From VXYL01 sp965116935 (lineage in GTDB: Bacteria > Pseudomonadota > Gammaproteobacteria > Pseudomonadales > Azotimanducaceae), in contig OZ220737.1 in NCBI GenBank assembly GCA_965116935.1, positions 1,612,001-1,676,000 on the forward strand: DNA of 64,000 nt, in the 5' to 3' direction. Numbering within the stretch: the first letter of the stretch is position 1; each line of letters opens with the position of its first letter. A program made the translations under genes and the position numbers. Shown in pieces: positions 48,936 to 58,294 of the stretch. Below the pieces are notes generated by a model. It worked only from the letters and a program-made list of their open reading frames with translations. It was not told the origin of the DNA and searched no databases.

Positions 48936-49061
48936 ATGCGACCAGAACAGAAAGAGGAGATCATCGTGGTGCTGATCACGACGTTGATTCGGGTGGGCAT
49001 CGAGCTGGTGGCCAGCGAGATCGAGCGCCGACGTGAGCGCAAACACCGGGAGCGGAGGTGA
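48936..49061 (+). CDS. 41-residue membrane-like peptide
   Basis: A short frame with ATG at 48936 behind AGGAG. It encodes MRPEQKEEIIVVLITTLIRV, GIELVASEIERRRERKHRERR: a single hydrophobic/amphipathic helix with a strongly basic tail. It ends at 49061, directly before the GIY-YIG gene. Too short to assign; it may be a real small protein because of its good ribosome binding site and tight spacing. Confidence 0.5.
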   Translation: MRPEQKEEIIVVLITTLIRVGIELVASEIERRRERKHRERR

Positions 49062-49069
49062 TTGGGATC

Positions 49070-49429
49070 ATGGACGAGGCAGCCAACCCGTACGGCCCTG
49101 GCCGCCCCAAGCGGTGGTTAAGGGGGCGCACGAAGCTCCCAACCGGAACTGCCGGGGAGTACCGGATCGTTAGCAGACGGACAGGGCGTCCGAAGTACAT
49201 CGGAGAGTCCGGCGACCTCCAGCGCCGCCTCAACGAGCACACCCGGAGGCCGACGTTTGCGACAAGCAGGGACAAGAGCCATCTTTACGACCCGTCGAAG
49301 CACGAGATCGTCTACCAAGTGGCAATATCAGGGGCGTCGACGACGGCACGGCGTACCCACGAGAAGAATAAGATCGCGGAACACGCACCATCATGGAATC
49401 TGGATTGTGGCGGGAGTGGAAGGAAGTGA
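49070..49429 (+). CDS. GIY-YIG nuclease-domain protein
   Basis: A 119-residue protein with the GIY-YIG fold: YRI at 31–33, YIG at 43–45 and ESGDLQRRLNEHTR at 46–59 holding the expected Arg and His. Such domains cut DNA in homing enzymes, repair and restriction. The ATG at 49070 is spaced correctly from GGAGG at 49053; a GTG at 49058 would overlap the preceding stop. The last 37 nt overlap the next gene. Confidence 0.75.
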   Translation: MDEAANPYGPGRPKRWLRGRTKLPTGTAGEYRIVSRRTGRPKYIGESGDLQRRLNEHTRRPTFATSRDKSHLYDPSKHEIVYQVAISGASTTARRTHEKNKIAEHAPSWNLDCGGSGRK

Positions 49430-50517
49430 CGGAAGAGACGGAACCACTGAAGAAAACCGAAATTCTACGCCGCAACATCCGCGCGCAGAAAGGACAGGCG
49501 TCAGGGCTTGGGCTGTTACCGAAGATCGGCGGCGTGTCGTTCGATCTGGACTCCCTCGTGGCTATTCGGCAAATCCACGAAAGGGATGGGGTTTCTGAAT
49601 CGCATGTCGTCCGAAGTTGTGCGGGAATCGGCCTGCCCGTGGTGCAAGACGTTGAGATCCACGCGCAGATCAAACGAGCGGCGGAGCGTTACTGCACGGA
49701 TGAGCGTCAGGTTATTCAGAACGCGGTCCGTTGTGGGCTGGAACAGTGGGAGTGGGAGCGCGAGTGGGACGGGCCTCCGGGCAGTGGGGTTGCGGTGTTC
49801 CCCGCTTCGGACGAGCGTTGGAGAGCCCTCGTTCAAGGGGAGCAGATCAGAAGTCAGTCACTCCAAGAAACGGCAGGCAAGGGGCGGCGGCGCGGTGGGA
49901 AGTACCCAGCCCGGATCGGTGGGCTGGCCTTCCCGGCCGACGACCATCAGATCATTCAACGCATCAGTTCAGTCGCAGGCACTTCAGACGCGCATGTCGT
50001 ACGAATGACCGTCGCCATCGGAATAGCGGAGTACACGGATCCCTGGTTGAGGAGTCACGTCGAACAGGCGGCGCTCCGGAGCGGGGAGCGAGAGAGAACC
50101 ATCTTCTACGCCGGCCTGAAGCAAGGGCTGGACGAAGCAATAACACGGCTTCGGGTGGACTTCGCACAGAGGGTTCGGTCTGAGCAGGGCGCGGAAGATA
50201 CTGAACTTGAGCTAAAGCTCACCGAGTACATTCTTGATGTGAAGGGGCGACCCCAGCCACTGCGGCGGCTTCCGGATCCCCTAGAAGACGGCCCCACGCT
50301 ACTCGATGATTTCCACCGGTTGTGCAGCGCAGATCCTCATGACGACCTTGACCGCGCGATGGCCACATACCTAGACCATCGTGACGCGACAGCGTACGAG
50401 GTGGGCGCGACAGCGCGCGAGGTGGATAGTCGACGCCACGCGGAACGCCGAGCGGAACTGCTAGAGCTAGGCGGTCGTGAATTAGAGCATGTCGATGGCC
50501 GCGAGGACGGCTCTTGA
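49393..50517 (+). CDS. Unknown protein with an internally duplicated domain
   Basis: A 374-residue protein I do not recognise. Residues 44–117 and 174–247 are an ungapped internal repeat, exactly 130 residues apart, with 23 of 74 identical (IGG, SESHVVR/SDAHVVR, GIG/AIG, ERQVI/ERTIF, GLEQ/GLDE). The repeat unit is short and helical and could be a ribbon-helix-helix or helix–turn–helix type. The C-terminus (about 300–374) is acidic and helical. It overlaps the GIY-YIG gene by 37 nt, which suggests a working pair. Confidence 0.65.
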   Translation: MESGLWREWKEVTEETEPLKKTEILRRNIRAQKGQASGLGLLPKIGGVSFDLDSLVAIRQIHERDGVSESHVVRSCAGIGLPVVQDVEIHAQIKRAAERYCTDERQVIQNAVRCGLEQWEWEREWDGPPGSGVAVFPASDERWRALVQGEQIRSQSLQETAGKGRRRGGKYPARIGGLAFPADDHQIIQRISSVAGTSDAHVVRMTVAIGIAEYTDPWLRSHVEQAALRSGERERTIFYAGLKQGLDEAITRLRVDFAQRVRSEQGAEDTELELKLTEYILDVKGRPQPLRRLPDPLEDGPTLLDDFHRLCSADPHDDLDRAMATYLDHRDATAYEVGATAREVDSRRHAERRAELLELGGRELEHVDGREDGS

Positions 50518-51273
50518 CGCAAATCTGAGTGGGCGCAATGACGATAGCGTCGGGTCATGGTTAACTGGGAGATGGATTATCGCCGTAATGCGCAAGCCGC
50601 CGGCAAACCCCCGGCTGGGATTGACATGTCAACCGGGACGCGTTTGCAGGACGCCCCTCTATGGACGCAGGGGCAGTTCTGGCACCGTGACCCTAGGCAA
50701 TGGCCATGTGGCGGTGCATCACGTCTTGCGTTGTCGTATCCGCTCCTTGCTGACGACGTAGGCGTGAGTCGGGCACGCTAGCCGGACGGCGCGGCGCGGG
50801 TCATCACGTACTGGCAGGAGGTTGGTGTGGGTGAGCGTCCATTCGGTTGACAGCATGTGGAAGCCGTCGTGGAGCTTGCTCAACATGCGGGCGTCGCAGA
50901 TCGCGGCCACGATGTCATCGTCCGCCAGTGGGTGCTTGGCACCAGCCAACGGCCAACGGGGTAGCGCGGAAGCGTCGCGACACACCAAGGTCCGACGCCA
51001 CTGAACTCGGATTGCCGGCATCGAGCGAAACAGGTCGGCGAGCGTTTCGCCAAGACGGGCAACATGGCTGTCCGCCCTTTCGGTGGCCCGACCGTGGGGA
51101 GAACGCTGCCTCCCGTTTGTGGCAACAGCCGCCGGACACGACGAACGCGGTTGAGCGACAGTGAACACAGTGAGTTCGCCGGCACATCCGTGGGTGCGAT
51201 TCGGAGCCGCATTCGGCACTAGGCGGCGACGCAGGCTCGACTGCTACCACACGGACTGTCGCCGTCAACCCTG
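50518..51273. other. 756-nt region with at most one doubtful gene
   Basis: Only weak candidates. A plus-strand frame at 50557–50781 (74 codons) and a minus-strand frame at 50719–51219 are open; neither shows a family. The region separates the accessory cassette from the metK–metF–rsmE operon. Confidence 0.4.
50719..51219 (-). CDS. Doubtful hypothetical protein
   Basis: A 166-codon frame with plausible composition in its second half (DDDIVAAICDARMLSKLHDG, FHMLSTEWTLTHTNLLPV) but no recognised family and no clear ribosome binding site. Could be a remnant or chance frame. Confidence 0.3.
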   Translation of the reverse strand: MPNAAPNRTHGCAGELTVFTVAQPRSSCPAAVATNGRQRSPHGRATERADSHVARLGETLADLFRSMPAIRVQWRRTLVCRDASALPRWPLAGAKHPLADDDIVAAICDARMLSKLHDGFHMLSTEWTLTHTNLLPVRDDPRRAVRLACPTHAYVVSKERIRQRKT

Positions 51274-52035
51274 CTAGGTGCTCGTTCCTCGCCAGGCACG
51301 CATCTGTTGCCAACTGGCGAGCGCCGCCGGGCCTGCCGTGGCGGCGCGCAATGTGAGCGGGCCTAGGCCGAACGGATGGAAGTTGGCGCTCACGGCGTGC
51401 TCCACCTCCGAAACGGTGAAGCCGCCCTCTGGGCCGATGGCGATTGTCGCGCTGCCGCAGTCGGATGCGGCGCTTAGGGCTGCGGCGTCTGGCAGCGCAA
51501 TGAGGCGTTCGCCGGTTGCCCGCTCAATGGCCGCGTCGAAACTGTCGACCGACGTCACGGTCGGGAGGAACAGGCGGCCTGATTGTTCGGTGGCCCCCGT
51601 GGCGATGCGGACGGCGCGGTCTTGGGAAAGGGAGGCCGGGGCGCTGCGTTCGGCGCGGAAGATCGTGATGTTGGTTGCACCGAGTTCTGTGGCTTGCTGG
51701 ATCACACCTTCGAGACCGGACTTGATCGCGGCCTGCAACAGATGCAGGCGGCCCTTGGGCGGCGCTCCGGAGCGCAGGAGGTGGCTTAGGCGAAGCTTGC
51801 AGGATCGCCTGTCTGGCGCCTGCACGTGCGCGACGTACTCGCTGCCGCGGCCGTCAAATACCGCCACTTCGTCACCCGGTCGGGCGCGCAGCACTTGGGC
51901 GAGGTGCGCGCTGGCGGCCGGCGCCAACGTCACTAGCTGCCTGTCGGTGGCTTGGCTGTGCGGCGGCAGTTCCGGCACGTACAGTCTTGGCTTTCTGCTC
52001 ACGCTACGCTTCGCCCCCGAGCGCCGCCTCGTCAC
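51274..52035 (-). CDS. rsmE: 16S rRNA (uracil-1498-N3)-methyltransferase
   Basis: RsmE methylates U1498 of 16S rRNA. The 253-residue product has the PUA-like N-terminus (HLAQVLRARPGDEVAVFDGRG), IQQATELGATNITIFRAERS and the SPOUT knot IGPEGGFTVSEVE and LGPLTLRAATA. Starts at a GTG that overlaps the metF stop (GTGA); a second GTG 33 nt in would give a more usual N-terminus. Confidence 0.93.
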   Translation of the reverse strand: MTRRRSGAKRSVSRKPRLYVPELPPHSQATDRQLVTLAPAASAHLAQVLRARPGDEVAVFDGRGSEYVAHVQAPDRRSCKLRLSHLLRSGAPPKGRLHLLQAAIKSGLEGVIQQATELGATNITIFRAERSAPASLSQDRAVRIATGATEQSGRLFLPTVTSVDSFDAAIERATGERLIALPDAAALSAASDCGSATIAIGPEGGFTVSEVEHAVSANFHPFGLGPLTLRAATAGPAALASWQQMRAWRGTST

Positions 52036-52856
52036 AGCCCCAGGTTGCCTAGCACGCGCAGGGTCGGAGCCGCACGGTTCAACGTGTAGAAGTGGATGCC
52101 GGGAACGTCGCCGTCGAGCAAGCGTTGGCAGAGCGCCGTCACGACCTCGGCACCGAAATCTCCCAGAGCTCCGTCGTCGCCATCAAGCTCGGCGAGGCGG
52201 TGGCGCAGCCAGCGGGGAATTTCGGCGCCGCACTTGTCGGAGAAGCGGACGAGATTGCGGTAGTTGGTGATGGGCATGATGCCGGCGACGATGGGAGCGA
52301 GGATGCCGGCCGCCTCGCAGCGGTCGCAGAAGTCGAAGTAGGCGTCGGCGTTGTAGAAGTATTGCGTGATGCAGACTTCGGCGCCGGCGTCCAGCTTGCG
52401 CTTGAGGAACTCGAGATCGGCGCCTGAACTTGGGGCATCTGGATGCACCTCGGGGTAACCGGCCACCGAAATCTCCATCGGCAAATGCACGTGCTGGCGA
52501 ATGAGGCGCACTAAATCTTCGGCATAGTGCCCCTGCCAGCCGCTGCCGACGCCAGACGGTCGATCGCCGCGTAAGGCGACGATGCGGTGGATGCCCATTG
52601 CGGCGTAGCGGCCCACGAGGCGCACCACCTCGGCTTCGCTGTCGCGACCCCAAGACAGGTGGGGGGCAACGTCGATGCCGGCCTCTGTGAGCGCCGACAC
52701 CGTCTCGAAGGTGCCGTCGCGGGTGGAGCCCCCGGCGCCGTAGGTGACCGAACACCATGCCGATCGACCTTCGAGCAGCGCCTTCGCCGTTCGCAAGAGC
52801 GGCCTTGCACCCGCGGCTGTGCGAGGCGGGAAGAACTCGAAGCTGAGATCGGCCAT
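52032..52856 (-). CDS. metF: Methylenetetrahydrofolate reductase
   Basis: MetF makes 5-methyl-THF for methionine synthesis with FAD. The 274-residue product starts MADLSFEFFPPRT (the Glu of FEFFPP is catalytic), then YGAGGSTRDGT, HLSWGRDSEAE, VALRGDRPSG and ITQYFYNADAYFDF. It lies 22 nt after metK, and its stop overlaps rsmE. metK–metF linkage fits methyl-cycle function. Confidence 0.95.
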   Translation of the reverse strand: MADLSFEFFPPRTAAGARPLLRTAKALLEGRSAWCSVTYGAGGSTRDGTFETVSALTEAGIDVAPHLSWGRDSEAEVVRLVGRYAAMGIHRIVALRGDRPSGVGSGWQGHYAEDLVRLIRQHVHLPMEISVAGYPEVHPDAPSSGADLEFLKRKLDAGAEVCITQYFYNADAYFDFCDRCEAAGILAPIVAGIMPITNYRNLVRFSDKCGAEIPRWLRHRLAELDGDDGALGDFGAEVVTALCQRLLDGDVPGIHFYTLNRAAPTLRVLGNLGL

Positions 52857-52878
52857 GCAGCGGGAGTTGTGCTTTACG

Positions 52879-54039
52879 TCAGATGCCGGCGTCTGCCCTC
52901 AGGCCCTCGGCTCGGTCCGTGCGCTCCCAGGTGAACGTCTCCTCCTCGCGCCCGAAGTGGCCGTAGGCGGCGGTGGCGCGGAAAATCGGGCGCTTGAGGT
53001 CGAGCATTTCGATGAGGCCGCGCGGGCGCAGGTCGAAGTGTTCGCGGATGAGTGTCTCGATGCGGGTGTCGGCAATCTTGCCGGTGCCGAAGGTCTCGAC
53101 GCTGACGGAGGTGGGCTCGGCAACGCCGATGGCGTAGCTCACCTGAATCTCGCAGCGCTGGGCGAGCCCGGCCGCGACGACGTTCTTGGCGACGTAGCGG
53201 CCGGCATAGGCGGCGGAGCGATCCACCTTGGAAGGATCCTTGCCGGAGAACGCGCCGCCGCCGTGGCGGGCCATGCCGCCGTAGGTGTCGACGATGATCT
53301 TGCGCCCGGTGAGGCCGCAGTCGCCCTCTGGGCCGCCCACCACGAAGCTGCCGGTGGGGTTGATGTGAACCTTGGTGTCGGAGCCGATCCAGTTGTTCGG
53401 AATCTCGGGGTAAATGATCTCCTCGCGCACGAGTTCATGCAGGTCTTTGGTGTCAATGTCCGGCGTGTGCTGGGTGGACAGGACAATCGCATCGACGCCG
53501 ACTGGCTTGCCGTCTTCGTCGTAGCGGAAGGAGAGTTGGCTCTTGGCGTCTGGACGGAGAGAGGCGGGGTTGGCGCGGCGGACTTCGGCTTGGCGGCGGA
53601 CGAGGCGGTGGGCGTAGGTGATGGGGGCGGGCATGAGAACGTCGGTTTCGTCGGTGGCGTAGCCGAACATGAGCCCCTGATCGCCGGCGCCCTGTTCGTG
53701 ATCGGCGGTTTCATCGACGCCTTGGGCAATGTCTGCCGACTGCATTCCGAGCGCATTGACGACGGTGAGAGCGTCGAGGTTGAGGCCGCTGCCTTCCTCG
53801 CCATAGCCGATCTCGCGGATCACTCGCCGCGCCAAGCGATCGACATCTACTACTGCGTCGGTGCGAATCTCGCCCGCGAGCACGACCAGGCCAGTCTTGA
53901 TAAGGGTCTCGCAGGCGACGCGGGAATCCGGGTCCTGTGCCAGCATGGCATCGAGCACCGCATCCGAAATCTGGTCGGCCATCTTGTCCGGATGGCCCTC
54001 GGACACAGATTCGGAAGTGAAGACGGAATTGGCGAGCAT
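52879..54039 (-). CDS. metK: S-adenosylmethionine synthetase
   Basis: Makes SAM from methionine and ATP. The 386-residue product has FTSESVSEGHPDKMADQISD at the start, GAGDQGLMFGYA and GGGAFSGKDPSKVDRSAAY, all signature blocks. The ATG at 54039 is the family start; the longer frame upstream is antisense to nothing and runs into the symporter gene. No SAM riboswitch was recognised in the 128-nt leader. Confidence 0.96.
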   Translation of the reverse strand: MLANSVFTSESVSEGHPDKMADQISDAVLDAMLAQDPDSRVACETLIKTGLVVLAGEIRTDAVVDVDRLARRVIREIGYGEEGSGLNLDALTVVNALGMQSADIAQGVDETADHEQGAGDQGLMFGYATDETDVLMPAPITYAHRLVRRQAEVRRANPASLRPDAKSQLSFRYDEDGKPVGVDAIVLSTQHTPDIDTKDLHELVREEIIYPEIPNNWIGSDTKVHINPTGSFVVGGPEGDCGLTGRKIIVDTYGGMARHGGGAFSGKDPSKVDRSAAYAGRYVAKNVVAAGLAQRCEIQVSYAIGVAEPTSVSVETFGTGKIADTRIETLIREHFDLRPRGLIEMLDLKRPIFRATAAYGHFGREEETFTWERTDRAEGLRADAGI

Positions 54040-54167
54040 CAAGTGTCCTTGGCAGCGATGTTTGGGAAGGGCGCGCATTCTAAACGCATCGACGCCTTCC
54101 CCACCCTCCAACCGGTTGTCGAAGTCGTATGGGAGGGAGTGCGAGATTCCCTCCGCCAAAGGCAAGG

Positions 54168-55919
54168 CTACGCCGCGCTGCGTGGAACTCGGATGCGTTC
54201 CACAAGCTCCCGGATGTCCTCGGGCGGTGCGGGCGTCATCTTGCTGACGGCAATGGTGACGGCGAAGTTGAGCATTGCGCCGACGGCGCCGATGCCCTCC
54301 GGAGAGATGCCGAAGAGCCAGTTCTCCGCCACGTTCTCCACCAGCGGTGGCATGAACACTCCCTTGAAGACGAGAATGTAGCCGAGCGTGAAGGCGAGCC
54401 CCGTCAGCATCCCGGCGATGGCGCCTTGCTTGTTCACGCGCACCGAGAGAATGCCGAGCAGGATCACTGGGAACAGTGACGAGGCGGCGAGACCAAAGGC
54501 CAGCGCCACCACTTCCGCCACGAAACCGGGCGGGTTGTAGCCGAGGTATCCGGCGAGGAGGATGGCCACCGCCGCGCTGATCCGTCCTGCGAGCAGTTCG
54601 CGCCGTTCCGAGATGCCGCGCACAAACACGCCCTTCAGAAGGTCGTGCGACACGGCGGCGGAAATGACGAGCAAGAGGCCCGCTGCTGTCGAAAGCGCCG
54701 CCGCGATGCCGCCGGCGGCCACCAACGCCACCACCCAATCCGGCAGCGATGCGATCTCCGGGTTCGCGAGCACGATGATGTCCCGATCCACCGTTAGCTC
54801 GTTGCCTTGCCAACCGTGGGCGCTGGCGCGCTCGGCGAAGTCGGGGTTGGCATCGTTGTAGTACTGGATTCGCCCGTCGTCGTTCTTGTCCTCGAATGCG
54901 AGCAGCCCAGTCTCTTCCCAAGTGCGGAACCAGCCCGGACGCTCCTCGTAGGCGAGGTTGGCGGTTTCCTCAAACACGGGCCCGGTCTGAATGGTCGTCG
55001 TCAGATTGAGCCGGGCCAACGCCCCGACTGCCGGTGCCGTGGTGTAGAGGATGGCAATGAAGAGCAACGCATAGCCGGCGGAGATGCGGGCATCGCGCAC
55101 CTTGGGCACGGTGAAGAAGCGCACCAGCACGTGTGGCAAACCGGCGGTGCCCACCATCAGCGCGAGGGTGATGAAGAACACGTCAACGGTGCTCTTGGTG
55201 CCGTCGGTGTAGGCGGCAAAGCCGAGGTCCGTGACGATCTGGTCGAGCTTGGTGAGGAGATACCCGCCGCCTTCCACCACTTCGGCACCGAACGCCGCCT
55301 GCGGCAGCGCAACGCCGGTCACCTGCAAGGAGATGAACACCGCCGGCACCGTGTAGGCGAAGATCAGCACGCAATACTGCGCCACCTGCGTGTAGGTGAT
55401 GCCCTTCATGCCGCCGGCCACGGCGTAGGTGAACACGACGCCCATTCCCACCAAAAGGCCAACGCCGATTTCGACGCCCAGGAAGCGCGAGAAGACGATG
55501 CCAACGCCGCGCATCTGCCCGGCGACATAGGTGAAGGAGATGACGATCAGGCAGATGACGGCGACCACGCGTGCGCTGTTCGAGCCGTAGCGCTCGCCGA
55601 TGAACTCCGGCACCGTGAACTTGCCGAATTTGCGCAGGTACGGCGCGAGCAGAAGGGCGAGCAGGACATAGCCGCCGGTCCAGCCCATGAGATAGACCGA
55701 GCCGTCGTAGCCGATGAAGGCAATGATCCCAGCCATGGAAATGAACGACGCCGCAGACATCCAGTCCGCCGCCGTCGCCATGCCGTTCGCCACCGGATGC
55801 ACGTGCTTGCCGGCGACGTAGAAGTCGCCCGTGCTCGACGCCCGCGACCAGTAGGCGATGCCGATGTAGAGCGCGAAGGAAAGCCCGACGATGAGGTAGG
55901 TGAGGGTTTGCAGATCCAT
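54168..55919 (-). CDS. Sodium:solute symporter family protein (ActP-like)
   Basis: An inner-membrane transporter of 583 residues in the SSS family, close in layout to acetate/monocarboxylate permeases paired with DUF4212. Many hydrophobic segments; YFVAGKHVHP-like DFYVAGKHVHPVANGMATAA near residue 32 and AADWMSAASFISMAGIIAF mark the sodium-site helix. An insert of about 85 residues rich in acidic and aromatic residues lies after about residue 310. The start overlaps the small-subunit stop by 1 nt (TAATG on the coding strand). Confidence 0.88.
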   Translation of the reverse strand: MDLQTLTYLIVGLSFALYIGIAYWSRASSTGDFYVAGKHVHPVANGMATAADWMSAASFISMAGIIAFIGYDGSVYLMGWTGGYVLLALLLAPYLRKFGKFTVPEFIGERYGSNSARVVAVICLIVISFTYVAGQMRGVGIVFSRFLGVEIGVGLLVGMGVVFTYAVAGGMKGITYTQVAQYCVLIFAYTVPAVFISLQVTGVALPQAAFGAEVVEGGGYLLTKLDQIVTDLGFAAYTDGTKSTVDVFFITLALMVGTAGLPHVLVRFFTVPKVRDARISAGYALLFIAILYTTAPAVGALARLNLTTTIQTGPVFEETANLAYEERPGWFRTWEETGLLAFEDKNDDGRIQYYNDANPDFAERASAHGWQGNELTVDRDIIVLANPEIASLPDWVVALVAAGGIAAALSTAAGLLLVISAAVSHDLLKGVFVRGISERRELLAGRISAAVAILLAGYLGYNPPGFVAEVVALAFGLAASSLFPVILLGILSVRVNKQGAIAGMLTGLAFTLGYILVFKGVFMPPLVENVAENWLFGISPEGIGAVGAMLNFAVTIAVSKMTPAPPEDIRELVERIRVPRSAA

Positions 55920-56200
55920 TAGGAATCGTCTTCCTCGTCGTCCTCACGCACGCCGTGGCGGCGGTCAAGCACCGTCATCCTCGCCGCATAGACGAAGATG
56001 ATGACGAGAAAGACATACATGCTGCCCTGCTGGGCGAACCAGAAGCCAAGCTCGAAACCGCCGATGGTGACGCGGTTGAGGAAATCCACCAGCAGGATGC
56101 CGCAGCCAAAGGAGACGAAGAACCAGACGGCAAGGCAAATGCCAACGAGGCGCATGTTGTCGCGCCAGTATCCACTCCCCTTGGTCGAAGGCTCGCTCAC
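55919..56200 (-). CDS. DUF4212 small subunit of the sodium:solute symporter
   Basis: A 93-residue membrane protein with two hydrophobic helices (GICLAVWFFVSFGCGILLVD and MYVFLVIIFVYAARM), the WFAQQGS block and a charged C-terminus. DUF4212 proteins are encoded immediately before SSS-type permeases, as here, and are taken as their small subunits. Confidence 0.88.
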   Translation of the reverse strand: MSEPSTKGSGYWRDNMRLVGICLAVWFFVSFGCGILLVDFLNRVTIGGFELGFWFAQQGSMYVFLVIIFVYAARMTVLDRRHGVREDDEEDDS

Positions 56201-56329
56201 TTCTTCCCCCGCGCTTAAGCCTCGAACGGCATTGTAACTTGCGTGCGGTTTCCTACCGGAAGGTGTGCCGGCAGCGCGCAGCTCGTCCTAGGGTGCATCT
56301 GGGGCGAGCCCCGGCCACGCTGGAGCGGA

Positions 56330-58294
56330 TCAGGGGCCCTGCAACAAATACCGTTCTAAAAACATGGCCGTGAGCGCCGCGAGGTAATCCGCATTTGGCT
56401 TTTTGGCGAAGCCGTGGCCCTCGTCCTTCGCCAGCACATACCACACCGGAATCTCGCTCTGTGCCAGCGCGTCGGCGATCTGTTCAGACTCGCTCGCCGG
56501 CACCCGCGGATCATTCAGCCCCTGCGCAATCAACAAGGGCGCGGCGATTTCGTGGGCCCTGTGCAATGGCGCGATGCCCTCTAGGAAGGCGCGCATCGCT
56601 GGGTCGCGCTCGTCGCCGTACTCGGCACGCCGCAAGTCGCGGCGGTATGCCTGCGTGTTCTCCAGGAACGAAACGAAATTGCTGATGCCCACGCGCTCGA
56701 CGCCGGCGCGGATGCGGTCCGCGAAGTGCACCATCGAGGCGAGCACCATGTAGCCGCCGTAGGAGCCGCCGGTGACCGCGACGCGGTCCTGGTCAAGCTC
56801 CGGCTGCTCTTCGATCCAGTCCAGCAAGGCGCCGATGTCGCGCACGGAATCCTCTCGCAGGCGGCCATTGTCGAGCTTGAGCCACGACTTGCCGTAGCCG
56901 GCAGAGCCCCGCACGTTCGGGTACACCACGGCCAGGCCAAGTTCCTGCATGTAGAACTGCGAACTCGGGGAAAACCCGGGTCGAGCCTGCCCCTCTGGCC
57001 CGCCGTGGATGTTCACCAGCACAGGATGCGGCCCGGGGCCGGCTGGCCGATACACGAAGGCGGGAATCTCAAGCCCGTCAAAGGATTCGAAATGCACCAG
57101 TTCAGGTTCCGCCAGCGCCTCCTCCCGCAAGCCGCCGAGTTCGCTTGCGGTCCAGCGGGCCAGGGCGCCGCTGCCAAGATCGATGCTGTAAACGTCCGAC
57201 GGTGCCACCGGCCGCGACAGCGTGAATGCGAGCTGCTTGCCGTCGGGGGAGAAACGGAGCCGGCCGACTATGCCGTCCGGTATCGCCGGCAGTGCCAACG
57301 GCGCACCATCGGCGGTCGCTGCCACCTGCAAGCGACTGTAGCCACCTTCGTTGAAAGTCCAGGCAATCCGAGACCTGTCGCGGGAGACCGCTGCAGCACC
57401 GACATTCCAGTTCACGTCCTCCGTCAGCGTGGCCGACTCGCCCGTGGCGAGGTCGAAGCGACGAAGCTGCATAAACTCGGAACCGGCGTCGCTCGTGTAG
57501 TACACGCTGCCCCCGGCGCCATAGGCCGCACCACCGATGGCCACGCCTTCGCTGGCTCCCGGGTCCGGCACCAATTGCCGCCGCTCGCCGGTCTCGAGAT
57601 CGATCTCGTACAGCTCAGCCTCGTTGATGGACACATACTTGGAGATGAGCACACGGGTCTCGTCTTGGGACCAGTCCTCCAGCGACCAGCCGACGCCTGC
57701 GCCCTCCTGAATCACCTTGGTTTCGCCGAAGCCGCCCTCGGGATCGAAGGCGCGAGCGTGTAGATCCCAGTCCCGCCCGTTGCGTTCGGTGGTCGTGTAG
57801 CCGAGCCAACGCCCGCTCTGCGACCAAGAAACGCCCGTGTAGCGCGACCTGCCATCAGACAGCAGTTCCGCCGCCCCGCCGCCGGAAGGACGCCAGAAAA
57901 TCTGGTAGAACTCCGAGCCGCCGATGTCCTTCAAGAACACGAACCCCGGCTCGCTCGCGTGCGGGTTCACCGCCGCGCTGCGCACCGGCTCGGCAAAGAA
58001 CGTCACCTGCCGCCGCATCCCGAGCGGCGTCTCGACCCGATGCAACTGCGTGCTGTCGCCAAACCTCGTGGCCACGAGCACACCGTCGCCGACCCAATCC
58101 ACCAACGTCGCCGAGCGCGCGTTGCGATAGCGCGCGAGCGTTTCCACGACGCTAGCCGAAGCCTCGGGCGCACCCCGCACTTCCATGTTTGCGGGCGCTT
58201 GCACTGTCTCGGCCATAGCCCCTGCCGCCGCTACCAGGATGGCGGTGCGAAGCGTGTGCAGCAAAAGTGCGACTTGGCGGCAGCCGCCGCTCAC
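56330..58294 (-). CDS. S9-family serine peptidase (acylaminoacyl/dipeptidyl type)
   Basis: A 654-residue exported peptidase: N-terminal signal-like segment (LLLHTLRTAILVAAAGAMA), a beta-propeller (about 60–400) and an alpha/beta-hydrolase domain. Catalytic triad: Ser in VTGGSYGGYM, Asp in GLNDPRVP and His in DEGHGFAKK. Starts at GTG overlapping the stop of the TauD gene (GTGA). It probably cleaves small peptides in the periplasm. Confidence 0.9.
   Translation of the reverse strand: MSGGCRQVALLLHTLRTAILVAAAGAMAETVQAPANMEVRGAPEASASVVETLARYRNARSATLVDWVGDGVLVATRFGDSTQLHRVETPLGMRRQVTFFAEPVRSAAVNPHASEPGFVFLKDIGGSEFYQIFWRPSGGGAAELLSDGRSRYTGVSWSQSGRWLGYTTTERNGRDWDLHARAFDPEGGFGETKVIQEGAGVGWSLEDWSQDETRVLISKYVSINEAELYEIDLETGERRQLVPDPGASEGVAIGGAAYGAGGSVYYTSDAGSEFMQLRRFDLATGESATLTEDVNWNVGAAAVSRDRSRIAWTFNEGGYSRLQVAATADGAPLALPAIPDGIVGRLRFSPDGKQLAFTLSRPVAPSDVYSIDLGSGALARWTASELGGLREEALAEPELVHFESFDGLEIPAFVYRPAGPGPHPVLVNIHGGPEGQARPGFSPSSQFYMQELGLAVVYPNVRGSAGYGKSWLKLDNGRLREDSVRDIGALLDWIEEQPELDQDRVAVTGGSYGGYMVLASMVHFADRIRAGVERVGISNFVSFLENTQAYRRDLRRAEYGDERDPAMRAFLEGIAPLHRAHEIAAPLLIAQGLNDPRVPASESEQIADALAQSEIPVWYVLAKDEGHGFAKKPNADYLAALTAMFLERYLLQGP

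Noticed and set aside
54040..54167. SAM-responsive riboswitch upstream of metK
   Set aside because: The leader was read for SAM-I, SAM-II and SAH-type conserved cores and none was found by eye. A covariance search would settle it.
52744..54381. 545-codon open frame on the plus strand
   Set aside because: Antisense to metK; low-complexity translation with no family signal.
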